From Rhizobacter sp. (GTDB taxonomy: Bacteria > Pseudomonadota > Gammaproteobacteria > Burkholderiales > Burkholderiaceae_C), in contig JANYFX010000004.1 in the NCBI GenBank assembly GCA_025359585.1, forward strand, positions 1-7,403: a stretch of 7,403 nucleotides of DNA, read 5' to 3'. The notes below the pieces were generated by a model, which saw only the letters and a list, made by a program, of their open reading frames with translations, was not told the origin of the DNA and did not search any database. Every line of letters starts with the position of its first letter. Position 1 is the first letter of the stretch. A program made the position numbers and the translations under genes. Positions 1 to 6,255 of the stretch are shown piece by piece.

Positions 1-11
1 CCCTGGCGGCG

Positions 12-1175
12 GTGTTGTCCACGGGGTCGGCCGGCGTGCCTGCGCTGTTCGTGGGGCTGCTTCTCCTGCTGCTCGCGCTGCCCGCTCTGGCTCTGGCGGC
101 GTCGGGCGCGATCGTGCTGCACCGCCTTCGGCGCGCGGAGCTCGGCGCCACCGACCTGTTTCTCGAATCGAACGAAGGCAGGCGCGAAGCCGCGCTGGAG
201 CGCCCGGGCGGGTTTCGTTCTGGTCCGCTGCGTCGCCTCGCTGCGCGCGCGATGCTGGGGCACGACTTCCTCGTCGGCGATGCGGTCGAGATTCGGAGCG
301 TCGAGGAAATACAGGCCACGCTCGACGAGCACGGCTGCCTCGATGGCATGCCTTTCCAGCCGGAGATGGTCCGGTTCTGCGGTCGCCAGGGGCAGGTGTT
401 CCGCTCGATCGACAAGATCTACGACTATGGCCGGACTCGGCTCATGCGGCGTCTGCGCGGATGTGTGCTGATCTCCGGCTTGCGCTGCGACGGCGCGGAT
501 CACGCCGGGTGCGAAGCCCGTTGTTACATGATCTGGAAGACGGAATGGCTGCGCCGGCCGGGCGAGCGCCCGGCAGCGGTGGGGCGCGGCGCCAGCACGG
601 CACCGACGCGCGTCACCGAGCGCGCAGCCGATGGTGTGGCGCGTGAACGCTTCCTCTGCCAGTTCACCGAACTGCATGCCGCGAGCAAACCGATGGGGCC
701 GCGTGAGATCGGCAAGGAACTCAGGCCTTTGGTGGCGGGCAACGTGACGCTGCGCACATGGGTCGTCGGCCTGGCCACGCGCCATTTCAATTCCGTCCAA
801 CAGTGGCGCGGTGGCACGGGATTTCCGGCGCTGCCCCGCGTCGACAAGGAATCGAGCTCCCTCGCGGCCGAGCCGCTCGTTCCGGGCGACAAGGTCGTCG
901 TGCGGCCGATCGTGGAGATCGCAAGCACGCTGAACGACAAGGGCAAGCACCGCGGCCTGTGGTTCGATCCCGACCAGATCAAGCACTGCGGCAAGCCCCG
1001 CACCGTGCTGGCGCGAGTGGACCGAATCATCGACGATGCCCATGGTCAGATGCTCACCATGAAGACCCCTTGCATCCTGCTCGAGGGCGTCGACTACTCG
1101 GGCGAGGTGCTGAACTTCAACGCGCAGCAAGATCTCTTCTTCTGGCGCGAGGCTTGGCTCGAAAAGAAGAGCTAG
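12..1175 (+). CDS. Uncharacterised membrane-anchored protein with two copies of a ~94-residue domain (5' end uncertain)
   Basis: Function unknown. From the GTG at 12 it reads 387 residues, but the frame is open to the left edge and no good ribosome binding site precedes the GTG, so the real start may be outside the window. Residues about 9-36 are a Leu/Ala-rich membrane segment followed by basic HRLRR; with no positive charge before it, the positive-inside rule would put the rest in the cytoplasm, if this start is right. Residues 89-182 and 292-386 align without gaps (my hand count: 25 of 94 identical): both begin G-D-x-V, carry a C-G pair (C123, C326), a second cysteine (C151, C354) and end W-x(3)-W-L. 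Copy A also has C159, H164, C167 and C171, a possible metal or disulfide cluster; copy B has Y, L, N and D there. The linker has C-Q-F-T-E-L. I recall similar uncharacterised proteins beside biosynthetic and glycan clusters, from memory only. Convergent with the dehydrogenase gene. Confidence 0.8.
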   Translation: MLSTGSAGVPALFVGLLLLLLALPALALAASGAIVLHRLRRAELGATDLFLESNEGRREAALERPGGFRSGPLRRLAARAMLGHDFLVGDAVEIRSVEEIQATLDEHGCLDGMPFQPEMVRFCGRQGQVFRSIDKIYDYGRTRLMRRLRGCVLISGLRCDGADHAGCEARCYMIWKTEWLRRPGERPAAVGRGASTAPTRVTERAADGVARERFLCQFTELHAASKPMGPREIGKELRPLVAGNVTLRTWVVGLATRHFNSVQQWRGGTGFPALPRVDKESSSLAAEPLVPGDKVVVRPIVEIASTLNDKGKHRGLWFDPDQIKHCGKPRTVLARVDRIIDDAHGQMLTMKTPCILLEGVDYSGEVLNFNAQQDLFFWREAWLEKKS

Positions 1176-1225
1176 CCGGCGGCTTCGACAACACGGGTAG
1201 CAGGCCTTCCGGCAGCATCGATCCA

Positions 1226-1254
1226 ACCGCCGTTGCCGCGGTGGCAACGGCGGT
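1226..1254. terminator. Perfect 12-bp hairpin between convergent genes, probable bidirectional terminator
   Basis: ACCGCCGTTGCC (1226-1237) and GGCAACGGCGGT (1243-1254) are exact reverse complements separated by a 5-nt loop (GCGGT). The hairpin starts 51 nt after the stop of the rightward gene and 28 nt beyond the stop of the leftward gene, the only intergenic space they share. The stem is G+C-rich enough to act on both strands. There is no T-run after it on either strand, so it does not fit the classic intrinsic terminator fully; it may instead be a 3'-end-stabilising hairpin or work with Rho. Confidence 0.65.
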
Positions 1255-1281
1255 CGGGCCTGCAGTTCGGTCCGCTGCTTC

Positions 1282-3453
1282 TCAGCGCGCCGCTGGGGCG
1301 CTCGCCGCCGTTACGGCGGTCGGTTTGACCGCTGCCTTCGCGGCGCCAGGAATGTCCTGGGGAGGCAGAGAGAAGGTGAACAACACGTTGCCTGCGATCA
1401 CGGCGAAGTACTGCACACCGTCGATCGCGTAGGTGGCCGGCCCGGCGTTGACGAGCGCACCGGGGCGGAACTTCCACAACACCGCGCCGGTGTCGGCATC
1501 CAGGATGCTGAGCCGGTCCATCAGCCCGGCAAACACGATGTCGCCGTCGGTCGAGAGCAGCCCTGTGATGCGCGCAAACTGCACGAAGTCGCCTTCGTCG
1601 AGTCGCGTCGCCCACTTGGCTTCGCCAGTGTCAGGGTCCAGTGCCTTCACGGCCATCACCGCGGGTCGATTGGTGGCGAGCACGGTCGTGCCCCGCATGG
1701 TCATCGTGCCCGGCTTCAACTTTTCCTCAAGTCGGAAGTAGATCGTCGCCGCATCCACGGTCGGAACGTAGTGCAGTTTTCGCTTCGGGTCGTAGGTGGG
1801 CGGCCACCAGTTCGTGCCGCCGTGCAACCAGGGATAGACGAGCGTGCCCTGCGGGCTGGGAACGGTCGAACGATCGTGGATCGGCCGCCCCTTCGGGTCG
1901 AGGCCTTTGGCCCAGGTCTGCTTCACGAACGGCTTGCCGTACAGGAAGCGGCCATCGCGGCGATCCAGCGCGTAGTAGAAGGCGTTGCGGCTCGCCATCA
2001 ACGCGGCGGGCACCTTTTCACCGTTCCAGGTGATGTCGGCCAGGATGATCTGCTGTGTGGCGTCCCAGTCGTTGGCGTCGGCGGGGGTCAGCTGGAAGTG
2101 CCACAGCAGCTTGCCGGTCTTCGGGTTGAGCGCAATGATCGAGTTGCTGTAGAGGTTGTCGCCTTCGCGGCTGCTCGCGTCGAACGGCGGCCACGGGTTG
2201 CCCGTTGACCAATAGAGGATGTCGAGTTTCGGGTCGTAGGCCCCCACGCTCCAGGTTGACGCGCCGCCGGTCTTCCAGGAGTCCCCGGCCCAGGTCTCAT
2301 GGCCAGGCTCACCGGGGCCTGGAACGGTGTTGAATTGCCAGGCGCGCTTCCCGTCGGCTGCGGAGAAGGCGGCGAGGAATCCGCGGATTCCGGTCTCACC
2401 ACCGGCGACGCCGACCACCACGAGGCCGTCGAGCACCAGCGGCGCCGAGGTCATCGTGTAGCCCTCCTTGTGGTCGGCGACCTGCACCTCCCAGAGGCGC
2501 TTGCCGGTGGCCGCGTCGAGCGCGACGAGCCACGAGTCGAGCGTGGCGACAAAGACAGTCGATCCCAGTATCGCCACGCCCCGGTTGAACGCGCCGCAGC
2601 ACACCGGGAGCTTTGACGGATCGACCGGGCGCGAGAAGCGCCAGAGCAGGCGACCGTCGCGGGCGTCGAGCGCAACGACGCCGTCGGGCGCTTCACTCAC
2701 GAACATGATTCCATTGGCGACGATGGGCGTTGCCGCCAGTGGCTTGGTGGCCGGCCGCAACTGCGTTGCCCAGGCGACGCGCAGGTCGCGAACATTGCTG
2801 CGGTTGATCTGGTTCAGACGACTGTGGCGCTGGGCATGCATGTCACCCGAATACATCAGCCACTCGTCGGGATAGTCCGCTGCATTGAGCAGTTTGCTGA
2901 AGGGGACATCGACCTTCGGCGGCGCGGCCGCGAGATGGGCCGCTGCTTCGCGCGCCCATGCTCGGGTCTTGGTGCGCAGGTAGGCCTGAATCTCCCAGAT
3001 CTCTCGCTCTTCGACGGGTTGTGCTGCCATCGCCGAGTCTTTGCGGCCCCACTTGACGGTCGAGAAGAAGCTCCAGTCGGTGGAGCGCGACAGGAAGGCC
3101 AGCAGATTCGGCGCCGAGCCGCCCTGCGCATTGCCGCCATGACACGCGGCACAGACACGCAGGAAGTGCTCTTCGCCGCGCTTGGCATAGGCAGGATCGT
3201 CCTGCCAGATGTTGAGCACCCCGGCCTCGACGTTCGGGTACATCTCCAGTCCGCCGAGGTAGGTCGAACTGCTAGGCAAGAGCCAGCGAGCCAGGTCCGT
3301 GGTCGCGATCTCCGGAATCTTCCCGGTGAGTTTCAAGCCGACGACCTTGGCCCGCCAACTGAGCGTCGGCACTGCGGTGACGATGGCGGCCAGCCCGGCG
3401 ATCAAGCCGATCAACACAAAGGCGGTCCATCGCCGCGACCACTTCAAGCGCAT
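1282..3453 (-). CDS. Quinohemoprotein (PQQ + cytochrome c) alcohol dehydrogenase, membrane-anchored, periplasmic
   Basis: Expected to oxidise an alcohol (or sugar/aldehyde) in the periplasm with pyrroloquinoline quinone, passing electrons through its own haem to the respiratory chain. Start ATG at 3453 is chosen because AAGGAG sits 6 nt upstream and the following residues (basic RLKWSRR, then a hydrophobic stretch at about 9-28) form a signal anchor; the frame stays open upstream to 3666 but that part looks non-coding. Product 723 residues. Haem c site C101-A-A-C104-H105, probable axial Met142. The propeller shows family hallmarks: vicinal C285-C286 (the disulfide ring of methanol/ethanol dehydrogenases), G-G-E353-T-G-I-R-G (metal-ligand Glu), S-T-G-N419-P (metal-ligand Asn), D-W-D464-A-T (catalytic Asp), S-R489-N, and G-G-T-N-W-W. 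Residue +2 from the catalytic Asp is T466, not the Asp typical of lanthanide enzymes, so a Ca2+ enzyme is inferred. The cytochrome is N-terminal, unlike type II/III quinohemoprotein ADHs. The Ala/Pro-rich C-terminal tail is probably disordered. Substrate cannot be told. Confidence 0.93.
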   Translation of the reverse strand: MRLKWSRRWTAFVLIGLIAGLAAIVTAVPTLSWRAKVVGLKLTGKIPEIATTDLARWLLPSSSTYLGGLEMYPNVEAGVLNIWQDDPAYAKRGEEHFLRVCAACHGGNAQGGSAPNLLAFLSRSTDWSFFSTVKWGRKDSAMAAQPVEEREIWEIQAYLRTKTRAWAREAAAHLAAAPPKVDVPFSKLLNAADYPDEWLMYSGDMHAQRHSRLNQINRSNVRDLRVAWATQLRPATKPLAATPIVANGIMFVSEAPDGVVALDARDGRLLWRFSRPVDPSKLPVCCGAFNRGVAILGSTVFVATLDSWLVALDAATGKRLWEVQVADHKEGYTMTSAPLVLDGLVVVGVAGGETGIRGFLAAFSAADGKRAWQFNTVPGPGEPGHETWAGDSWKTGGASTWSVGAYDPKLDILYWSTGNPWPPFDASSREGDNLYSNSIIALNPKTGKLLWHFQLTPADANDWDATQQIILADITWNGEKVPAALMASRNAFYYALDRRDGRFLYGKPFVKQTWAKGLDPKGRPIHDRSTVPSPQGTLVYPWLHGGTNWWPPTYDPKRKLHYVPTVDAATIYFRLEEKLKPGTMTMRGTTVLATNRPAVMAVKALDPDTGEAKWATRLDEGDFVQFARITGLLSTDGDIVFAGLMDRLSILDADTGAVLWKFRPGALVNAGPATYAIDGVQYFAVIAGNVLFTFSLPPQDIPGAAKAAVKPTAVTAASAPAAR

Positions 3454-3459
3454 TCGAAA

Positions 3460-3465
3460 CTCCTT
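3460..3465 (-). promoter_or_regulatory. Ribosome binding site deciding the dehydrogenase start
   Basis: Read on the minus strand, AAGGAG is followed by 6 nt (TTTCGA) and then the ATG at 3453. This near-consensus site selects the start directly in front of the signal anchor and argues against the longer open frame reaching 3666. Confidence 0.85.
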
Positions 3466-3629
3466 GTAGGCCTCTTCCGAGGCATAACTTCTGAGTTTAG
3501 ATTCGATCCTCTTGATGCCGAGCGACGACAACCCCCCTTGTGTGCAGGATTGATGAAAGTCGCCTGGTGGCCCGTCGCTCGCGCCCTCGTGAAACAGTTG
3601 ACGGCCTGCCGCTGATCGGTCGCTCTCCC

Positions 3630-3644
3630 CCCGCATTTGGCGGG
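3630..3644. repeat. Short inverted repeat CCCGC-N5-GCGGG
   Basis: CCCGC (3630-3634) and GCGGG (3640-3644) pair around the loop ATTTG. It sits 69 nt before the methyltransferase start. It could be a small leader hairpin or an operator half-site pair, but 5-bp G+C-rich palindromes are frequent in such DNA by chance. Confidence 0.25.
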
Positions 3645-3660
3645 CAATACGACAGCGTCT

Positions 3661-3678
3661 CGGCACAGCACTTGTGCT
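3661..3678 (+). promoter_or_regulatory. Palindrome with partial sigma-54-like promoter pattern
   Basis: AGCAC (3667-3671) and GTGCT (3674-3678) are inverted repeats separated by TT, ending 35 nt before the methyltransferase start codon. The same stretch reads CGGCACA-N4-TTGTG, close to the sigma-54 consensus TGGCACG-N4-TTGCA: GGCAC and TTG match, but the first T and the key -12 C do not. Either reading (operator or weak sigma-54 site) is speculative. Confidence 0.2.
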
Positions 3679-3698
3679 AGAAACGAACTCCCCGAAGC

Positions 3699-3704
3699 AA
3701 GGAG
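3699..3704 (+). promoter_or_regulatory. Ribosome binding site deciding the methyltransferase start
   Basis: AAGGAG lies 8 nt before GTG at 3713. An in-frame GTG at 3674 lies upstream of this site and would add 13 residues, but has no comparable site of its own, so GTG 3713 is preferred. Confidence 0.8.
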
Positions 3705-3712
3705 AGATTCAA

Positions 3713-4984
3713 GTGACCGCAGCCGCCTCAGCCGACACCGTGCACGCACGTCACTACGCCTGCCGCTTTTGCAGCGAGCCGTTGCGCCACACCTTTGTCG
3801 ACCTCGGCACCAGCCCGCTGTGCCAACGTCACGTGATCCCGGCACGCTTCGACCATGCCGAGTCGATCTATCCGCTCCACGTGTACGTGTGCGAGTCGTG
3901 CTTCCTGGTACAGCTGCCGGCTTACGTGGCGCGCGAAGAGATCTTCGATGCGGAGTACGGCTACTTCTCGAGCTTCTCGGAGACGTGGCTGAAGCACGCC
4001 GAGGCCTATGTGCAGATGATGATTCCGCGCTTCGGTCTGGGTGCCGCCACCCGTGTCGTCGAGCTTGCGAGCAACGACGGCTACCTGTTGCAGTACTTCA
4101 AGCGCGCGGGTGTTCCGGTGCTGGGCATCGAGCCCACCGAGAACACGGCCGCCATCGCCATCAAGAACGGCATCCCCAGCCTGACCAAATTCTTCGGCCG
4201 TGACACCGCGCGCGAGGTGCTGGCCAGCGACGGGCCGGCCTCGGTGATCCTGGGGAACAACGTGCTGGCGCATGTGCCCGACATCAACGACTTCGTCGGC
4301 GGCATGAAGATCCTTCTCGGCCCCGGCGGCGTGGTGACGATGGAGTTCCCCCAACTTCTGCACCTGATCGACCGCAGCTACTGGGACACCATCTACCACG
4401 AGCACTTCTCCTACCTGTCGTTCACCACCGTGGAGAAGATCTTCGCCGCCCAGGGCCTGGTGCTGTTCGATGTCGACGACCTGCCCACGCACGGTGGGTC
4501 CATCCGCATCTACGGCCGCCATGCCGATGACGCCACGAAGCCCGTGCACGAGCGCGTGCTCACGATGCGCCAGCGCGAGAAAGCCGCGGGCCACTTCGAT
4601 CTGGCCTACTACCGGACCTATGGCGAGCGTGTGAAAGAGTCCAAACGCGCCATCCTCGAATTCCTCATCGAAGCTAAGCGTCAAGGCAAGAGCATCGCGG
4701 CTTACGGTGCCCCGGGCAAAGGCAACACGCTGCTCAACTACTGCGGCATCCGCACCGATCTGATCGACTACACGGTCGACCGCAGCCCTCACAAGCAGGG
4801 CAACTTCCTGCCCGGCACACGCTTGCCGATCTACGGGCCCGAGAAGATCCGCGAGACCAAGCCCGACTATCTGTTCCTGCTGCCCTGGAACCTGAAGGAC
4901 GAGATCGTCAGACAGATGGCCGACATCCGGGCCTGGGGTGGCAAATTCGTCGTGCCGATCCCGACGGTGCAGGTGATCGACTGA
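3713..4984 (+). CDS. SAM-dependent NDP-hexose C-methyltransferase (TylC3/NovU/TcaB9 type)
   Basis: Transfers a methyl group from S-adenosylmethionine to a ring carbon (C3 in characterised members, C5 in NovU) of an NDP-4-keto-6-deoxyhexose; cytoplasmic. Product 423 residues, normal for the family. Domain order: N-terminal zinc-binding domain with C17-x-x-C20 and C60-x-x-C63; a central Rossmann methyltransferase fold with the SAM motif V-E117-L-A-S-N-D-G at about 115-123; the signature Y228-H-E-H231-F-S-Y, whose Tyr and His correspond to the catalytic pair reported for TcaB9; and a C-terminal domain with A-Y331-G-A-P-G-K-G-N, typical of this family's last module. Start GTG 3713 is taken for its AAGGAG site. 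It is the first gene of the operon; its TGA overlaps the next ATG by one base (TGATG). The final sugar and the nucleotide carrier cannot be told. Confidence 0.92.
   Translation: MTAAASADTVHARHYACRFCSEPLRHTFVDLGTSPLCQRHVIPARFDHAESIYPLHVYVCESCFLVQLPAYVAREEIFDAEYGYFSSFSETWLKHAEAYVQMMIPRFGLGAATRVVELASNDGYLLQYFKRAGVPVLGIEPTENTAAIAIKNGIPSLTKFFGRDTAREVLASDGPASVILGNNVLAHVPDINDFVGGMKILLGPGGVVTMEFPQLLHLIDRSYWDTIYHEHFSYLSFTTVEKIFAAQGLVLFDVDDLPTHGGSIRIYGRHADDATKPVHERVLTMRQREKAAGHFDLAYYRTYGERVKESKRAILEFLIEAKRQGKSIAAYGAPGKGNTLLNYCGIRTDLIDYTVDRSPHKQGNFLPGTRLPIYGPEKIRETKPDYLFLLPWNLKDEIVRQMADIRAWGGKFVVPIPTVQVID
4971..4976 (+). promoter_or_regulatory. Ribosome binding site inside the methyltransferase end
   Basis: AGGTGA lies 7 nt before the ATG at 4984, within the last codons of the methyltransferase gene. 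Together with the TGATG overlap it points to translational coupling of the two genes. Confidence 0.55.
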
Positions 4985-6255
4985 TGGCGTCCGAAACTGG
5001 CGCGCAACTGCACGCCTTCGCAAGCGAGCTGTACCCGATCTGCCGCAGCATCACCGGCGCGGGCACACGCGCCACGCTCGACGCGGTGTCACGCATCGTG
5101 CCGCTGGAACGCGTCGAGGTGCCCACCGGCACCAAGGTGTTCGACTGGGAAGTACCGCGCGAGTGGAACATCCGCGATGGCTGGATCAAGAACGCCGCCG
5201 GCGAGCGCGTGGTCGACTTCCAGCGACACAACCTGCATGTCATGAGCTACTCGACCCCGGTGCGCGCACGCATGTCGCTGGCCGAACTGCGGCCGCACTT
5301 GTTCAGCCTGCCCGAGCAGCCGACGTGGATTCCTTACCGCACCAGCTACTACCGAGACAACTGGGGCTTCTGCCTGACGCACGAGGCGCTGCAAGCGTTG
5401 CCCGAAGGCGAGTACGAGGTCTGCATCGATTCGACGCTCGAGCCCGGTGCTCTGAGCTTCGGCGAGGCCGTGCTGCCGGGCGATTCGAGTGAAGAGATCC
5501 TGATATGGACCCATGTCTGCCACCCCTCGCTGGCCAACGACAACCTGTCGGCCATCGCGGTGGCAGCGCACCTGGCGCGTTCGCTCGCAACGCGGCCACG
5601 CGCGCTGACCTACCGCTTCGTGTTCGCGCCCACCACCATCGGCGCGATCACTTGGCTGGCGCTCAACGAGGCCCACGTGGGCCGCATCAAGCACGGCCTG
5701 GTGCTGGCGTCGCTGGGTGACCGCGGGGCCTTCGTCTACAAGCGCAGCCGTCGCGGTGATGCCGAGGTCGACCGCGTGGTCGAGTTCGCGCTCGGCGCCG
5801 AAGGCACAGCCGAGGACTTCTCGCCCTACGGTTATGACGAGCGCCAGTTTTGCTCGCCCGGTTTCGATCTGCCAGTAGGGCGCTTCTCGCGCACACCGAA
5901 CGGGCGCTACCCGGAATATCACAGTTCCGCCGACAACCTCGACTTCATCACTGCCGAATCGCTCGGTGCTTCGCTTGAAGCCTGCGAGCGCATCTGCAGC
6001 GTGCTGGAAGGCAACGTGCGTTACCGCAACCTGCTGCCCAAGTGCGAACCGCGCCTGGGGCCGCGCGGCCTGTACCGCAACGCCACGGGACGCAACCCCA
6101 GCGAGTTCGAACATGCGCTGCTGTGGGTGCTGAACCAGTCCGACGGTACACGCGACCTGCTGTCCATCGCCCAGCGTTCGCGTCTGGACTTTTCGGTGAT
6201 CGCCAATGCCGCCACCGCGGCGCGTGACGCGGGCCTGCTGCAGGCCGTGTCGTGA
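4984..6255 (+). CDS. DUF4910-type zinc aminopeptidase-like protein with C-terminal winged helix
   Basis: Recognised as the DUF4910/DUF2172 family: an M28-like aminopeptidase fold with an inserted domain and a C-terminal winged-helix (HTH_47-type) module. Substrate unknown; the family often sits in polysaccharide and nucleotide-sugar loci. Product 423 residues, full length. The N-terminal family motif L-Y-P-I-C-R-S-I-T-G is present at about 16-25. Probable metal ligands are H177-V-C-H180-P followed by A-N-D186-N, and H313 in P-E-Y-H-S-S-A-D-N. Other family blocks are visible: G-D-R-G-A near 243-247, F-S-P-Y-G-Y-D-E-R-Q-F-C-S-P-G-F in the middle, and L-P-V-G-R just after it. Residues about 345-423 form the winged-helix-like tail. 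No signal peptide, so cytoplasmic. The start overlaps the methyltransferase stop by 1 nt and the end overlaps the SDR start by 4 nt, so it is made with sugar enzymes. It might hydrolyse an amide on a sugar intermediate rather than a peptide; that is inference. Confidence 0.85.
   Translation: MASETGAQLHAFASELYPICRSITGAGTRATLDAVSRIVPLERVEVPTGTKVFDWEVPREWNIRDGWIKNAAGERVVDFQRHNLHVMSYSTPVRARMSLAELRPHLFSLPEQPTWIPYRTSYYRDNWGFCLTHEALQALPEGEYEVCIDSTLEPGALSFGEAVLPGDSSEEILIWTHVCHPSLANDNLSAIAVAAHLARSLATRPRALTYRFVFAPTTIGAITWLALNEAHVGRIKHGLVLASLGDRGAFVYKRSRRGDAEVDRVVEFALGAEGTAEDFSPYGYDERQFCSPGFDLPVGRFSRTPNGRYPEYHSSADNLDFITAESLGASLEACERICSVLEGNVRYRNLLPKCEPRLGPRGLYRNATGRNPSEFEHALLWVLNQSDGTRDLLSIAQRSRLDFSVIANAATAARDAGLLQAVS

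Larger units (their letters stand above)
3454..3712. promoter_or_regulatory. Divergent intergenic region, expected to hold both promoters
   Basis: These 259 nt separate the leftward dehydrogenase gene from the rightward sugar operon, so promoters for both should lie here. I found no convincing -35/-10 pair for either direction: TTGACG at 3598-3603 is a good -35 but nothing like TATAAT lies 16-18 nt beyond, and on the other strand TCTAAA and TTATGC lack a -35 partner. Two small inverted repeats occur (3630-3644 and 3667-3678). No coding potential was recognised here, although both flanking frames run open through part of it. Confidence 0.5.

Noticed and set aside
524..1030. 168-codon minus-strand open frame inside the duplicated-domain gene
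   Set aside because: The plus-strand frame has the internal repeat and matched W-L ends; the antisense product has no such structure.
1305..1319. Second hairpin CCGCCG-TTA-CGGCGG near the dehydrogenase 3' end, sharing CCGCCGTT with the terminator
   Set aside because: Lies inside the coding region in an Ala/Val-rich tail, has only a 3-nt loop, and short G+C palindromes are common in this DNA.
3412..3441. Twin-arginine (Tat) signal in the dehydrogenase N-terminus (S-R-R-W-T-A-F)
   Set aside because: Only the RR pair and preceding Ser match; c-type haem is attached to Sec-exported proteins in the periplasm, so a Sec-type signal anchor is the simpler reading.
3598..3603. TTGACG as a sigma-70 -35 element
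   Set aside because: No -10-like hexamer at 16-18 nt downstream; a single hexamer match is expected by chance.
3454..3666. N-terminal extension of the dehydrogenase to an upstream start at 3666
   Set aside because: It would place 71 unstructured residues in front of a good signal anchor; the ATG at 3453 has AAGGAG at proper spacing.
3674..3712. Upstream GTG start for the methyltransferase
   Set aside because: No ribosome site of its own, and it would put the AAGGAG at 3699-3704 inside the coding region. GTG 3713 fits better.
3728..5023. Long open frame on the minus strand opposite the methyltransferase gene (431 codons)
   Set aside because: Antisense shadow of a high-G+C gene. Its predicted protein is rich in His, Val, Gln and Arg without a recognisable motif, whereas the plus strand carries clear family signatures and ribosome sites.
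5089..6114. Long minus-strand open frame opposite the DUF4910 gene
   Set aside because: Low-complexity composition and no motif; the plus-strand gene accounts for the region.
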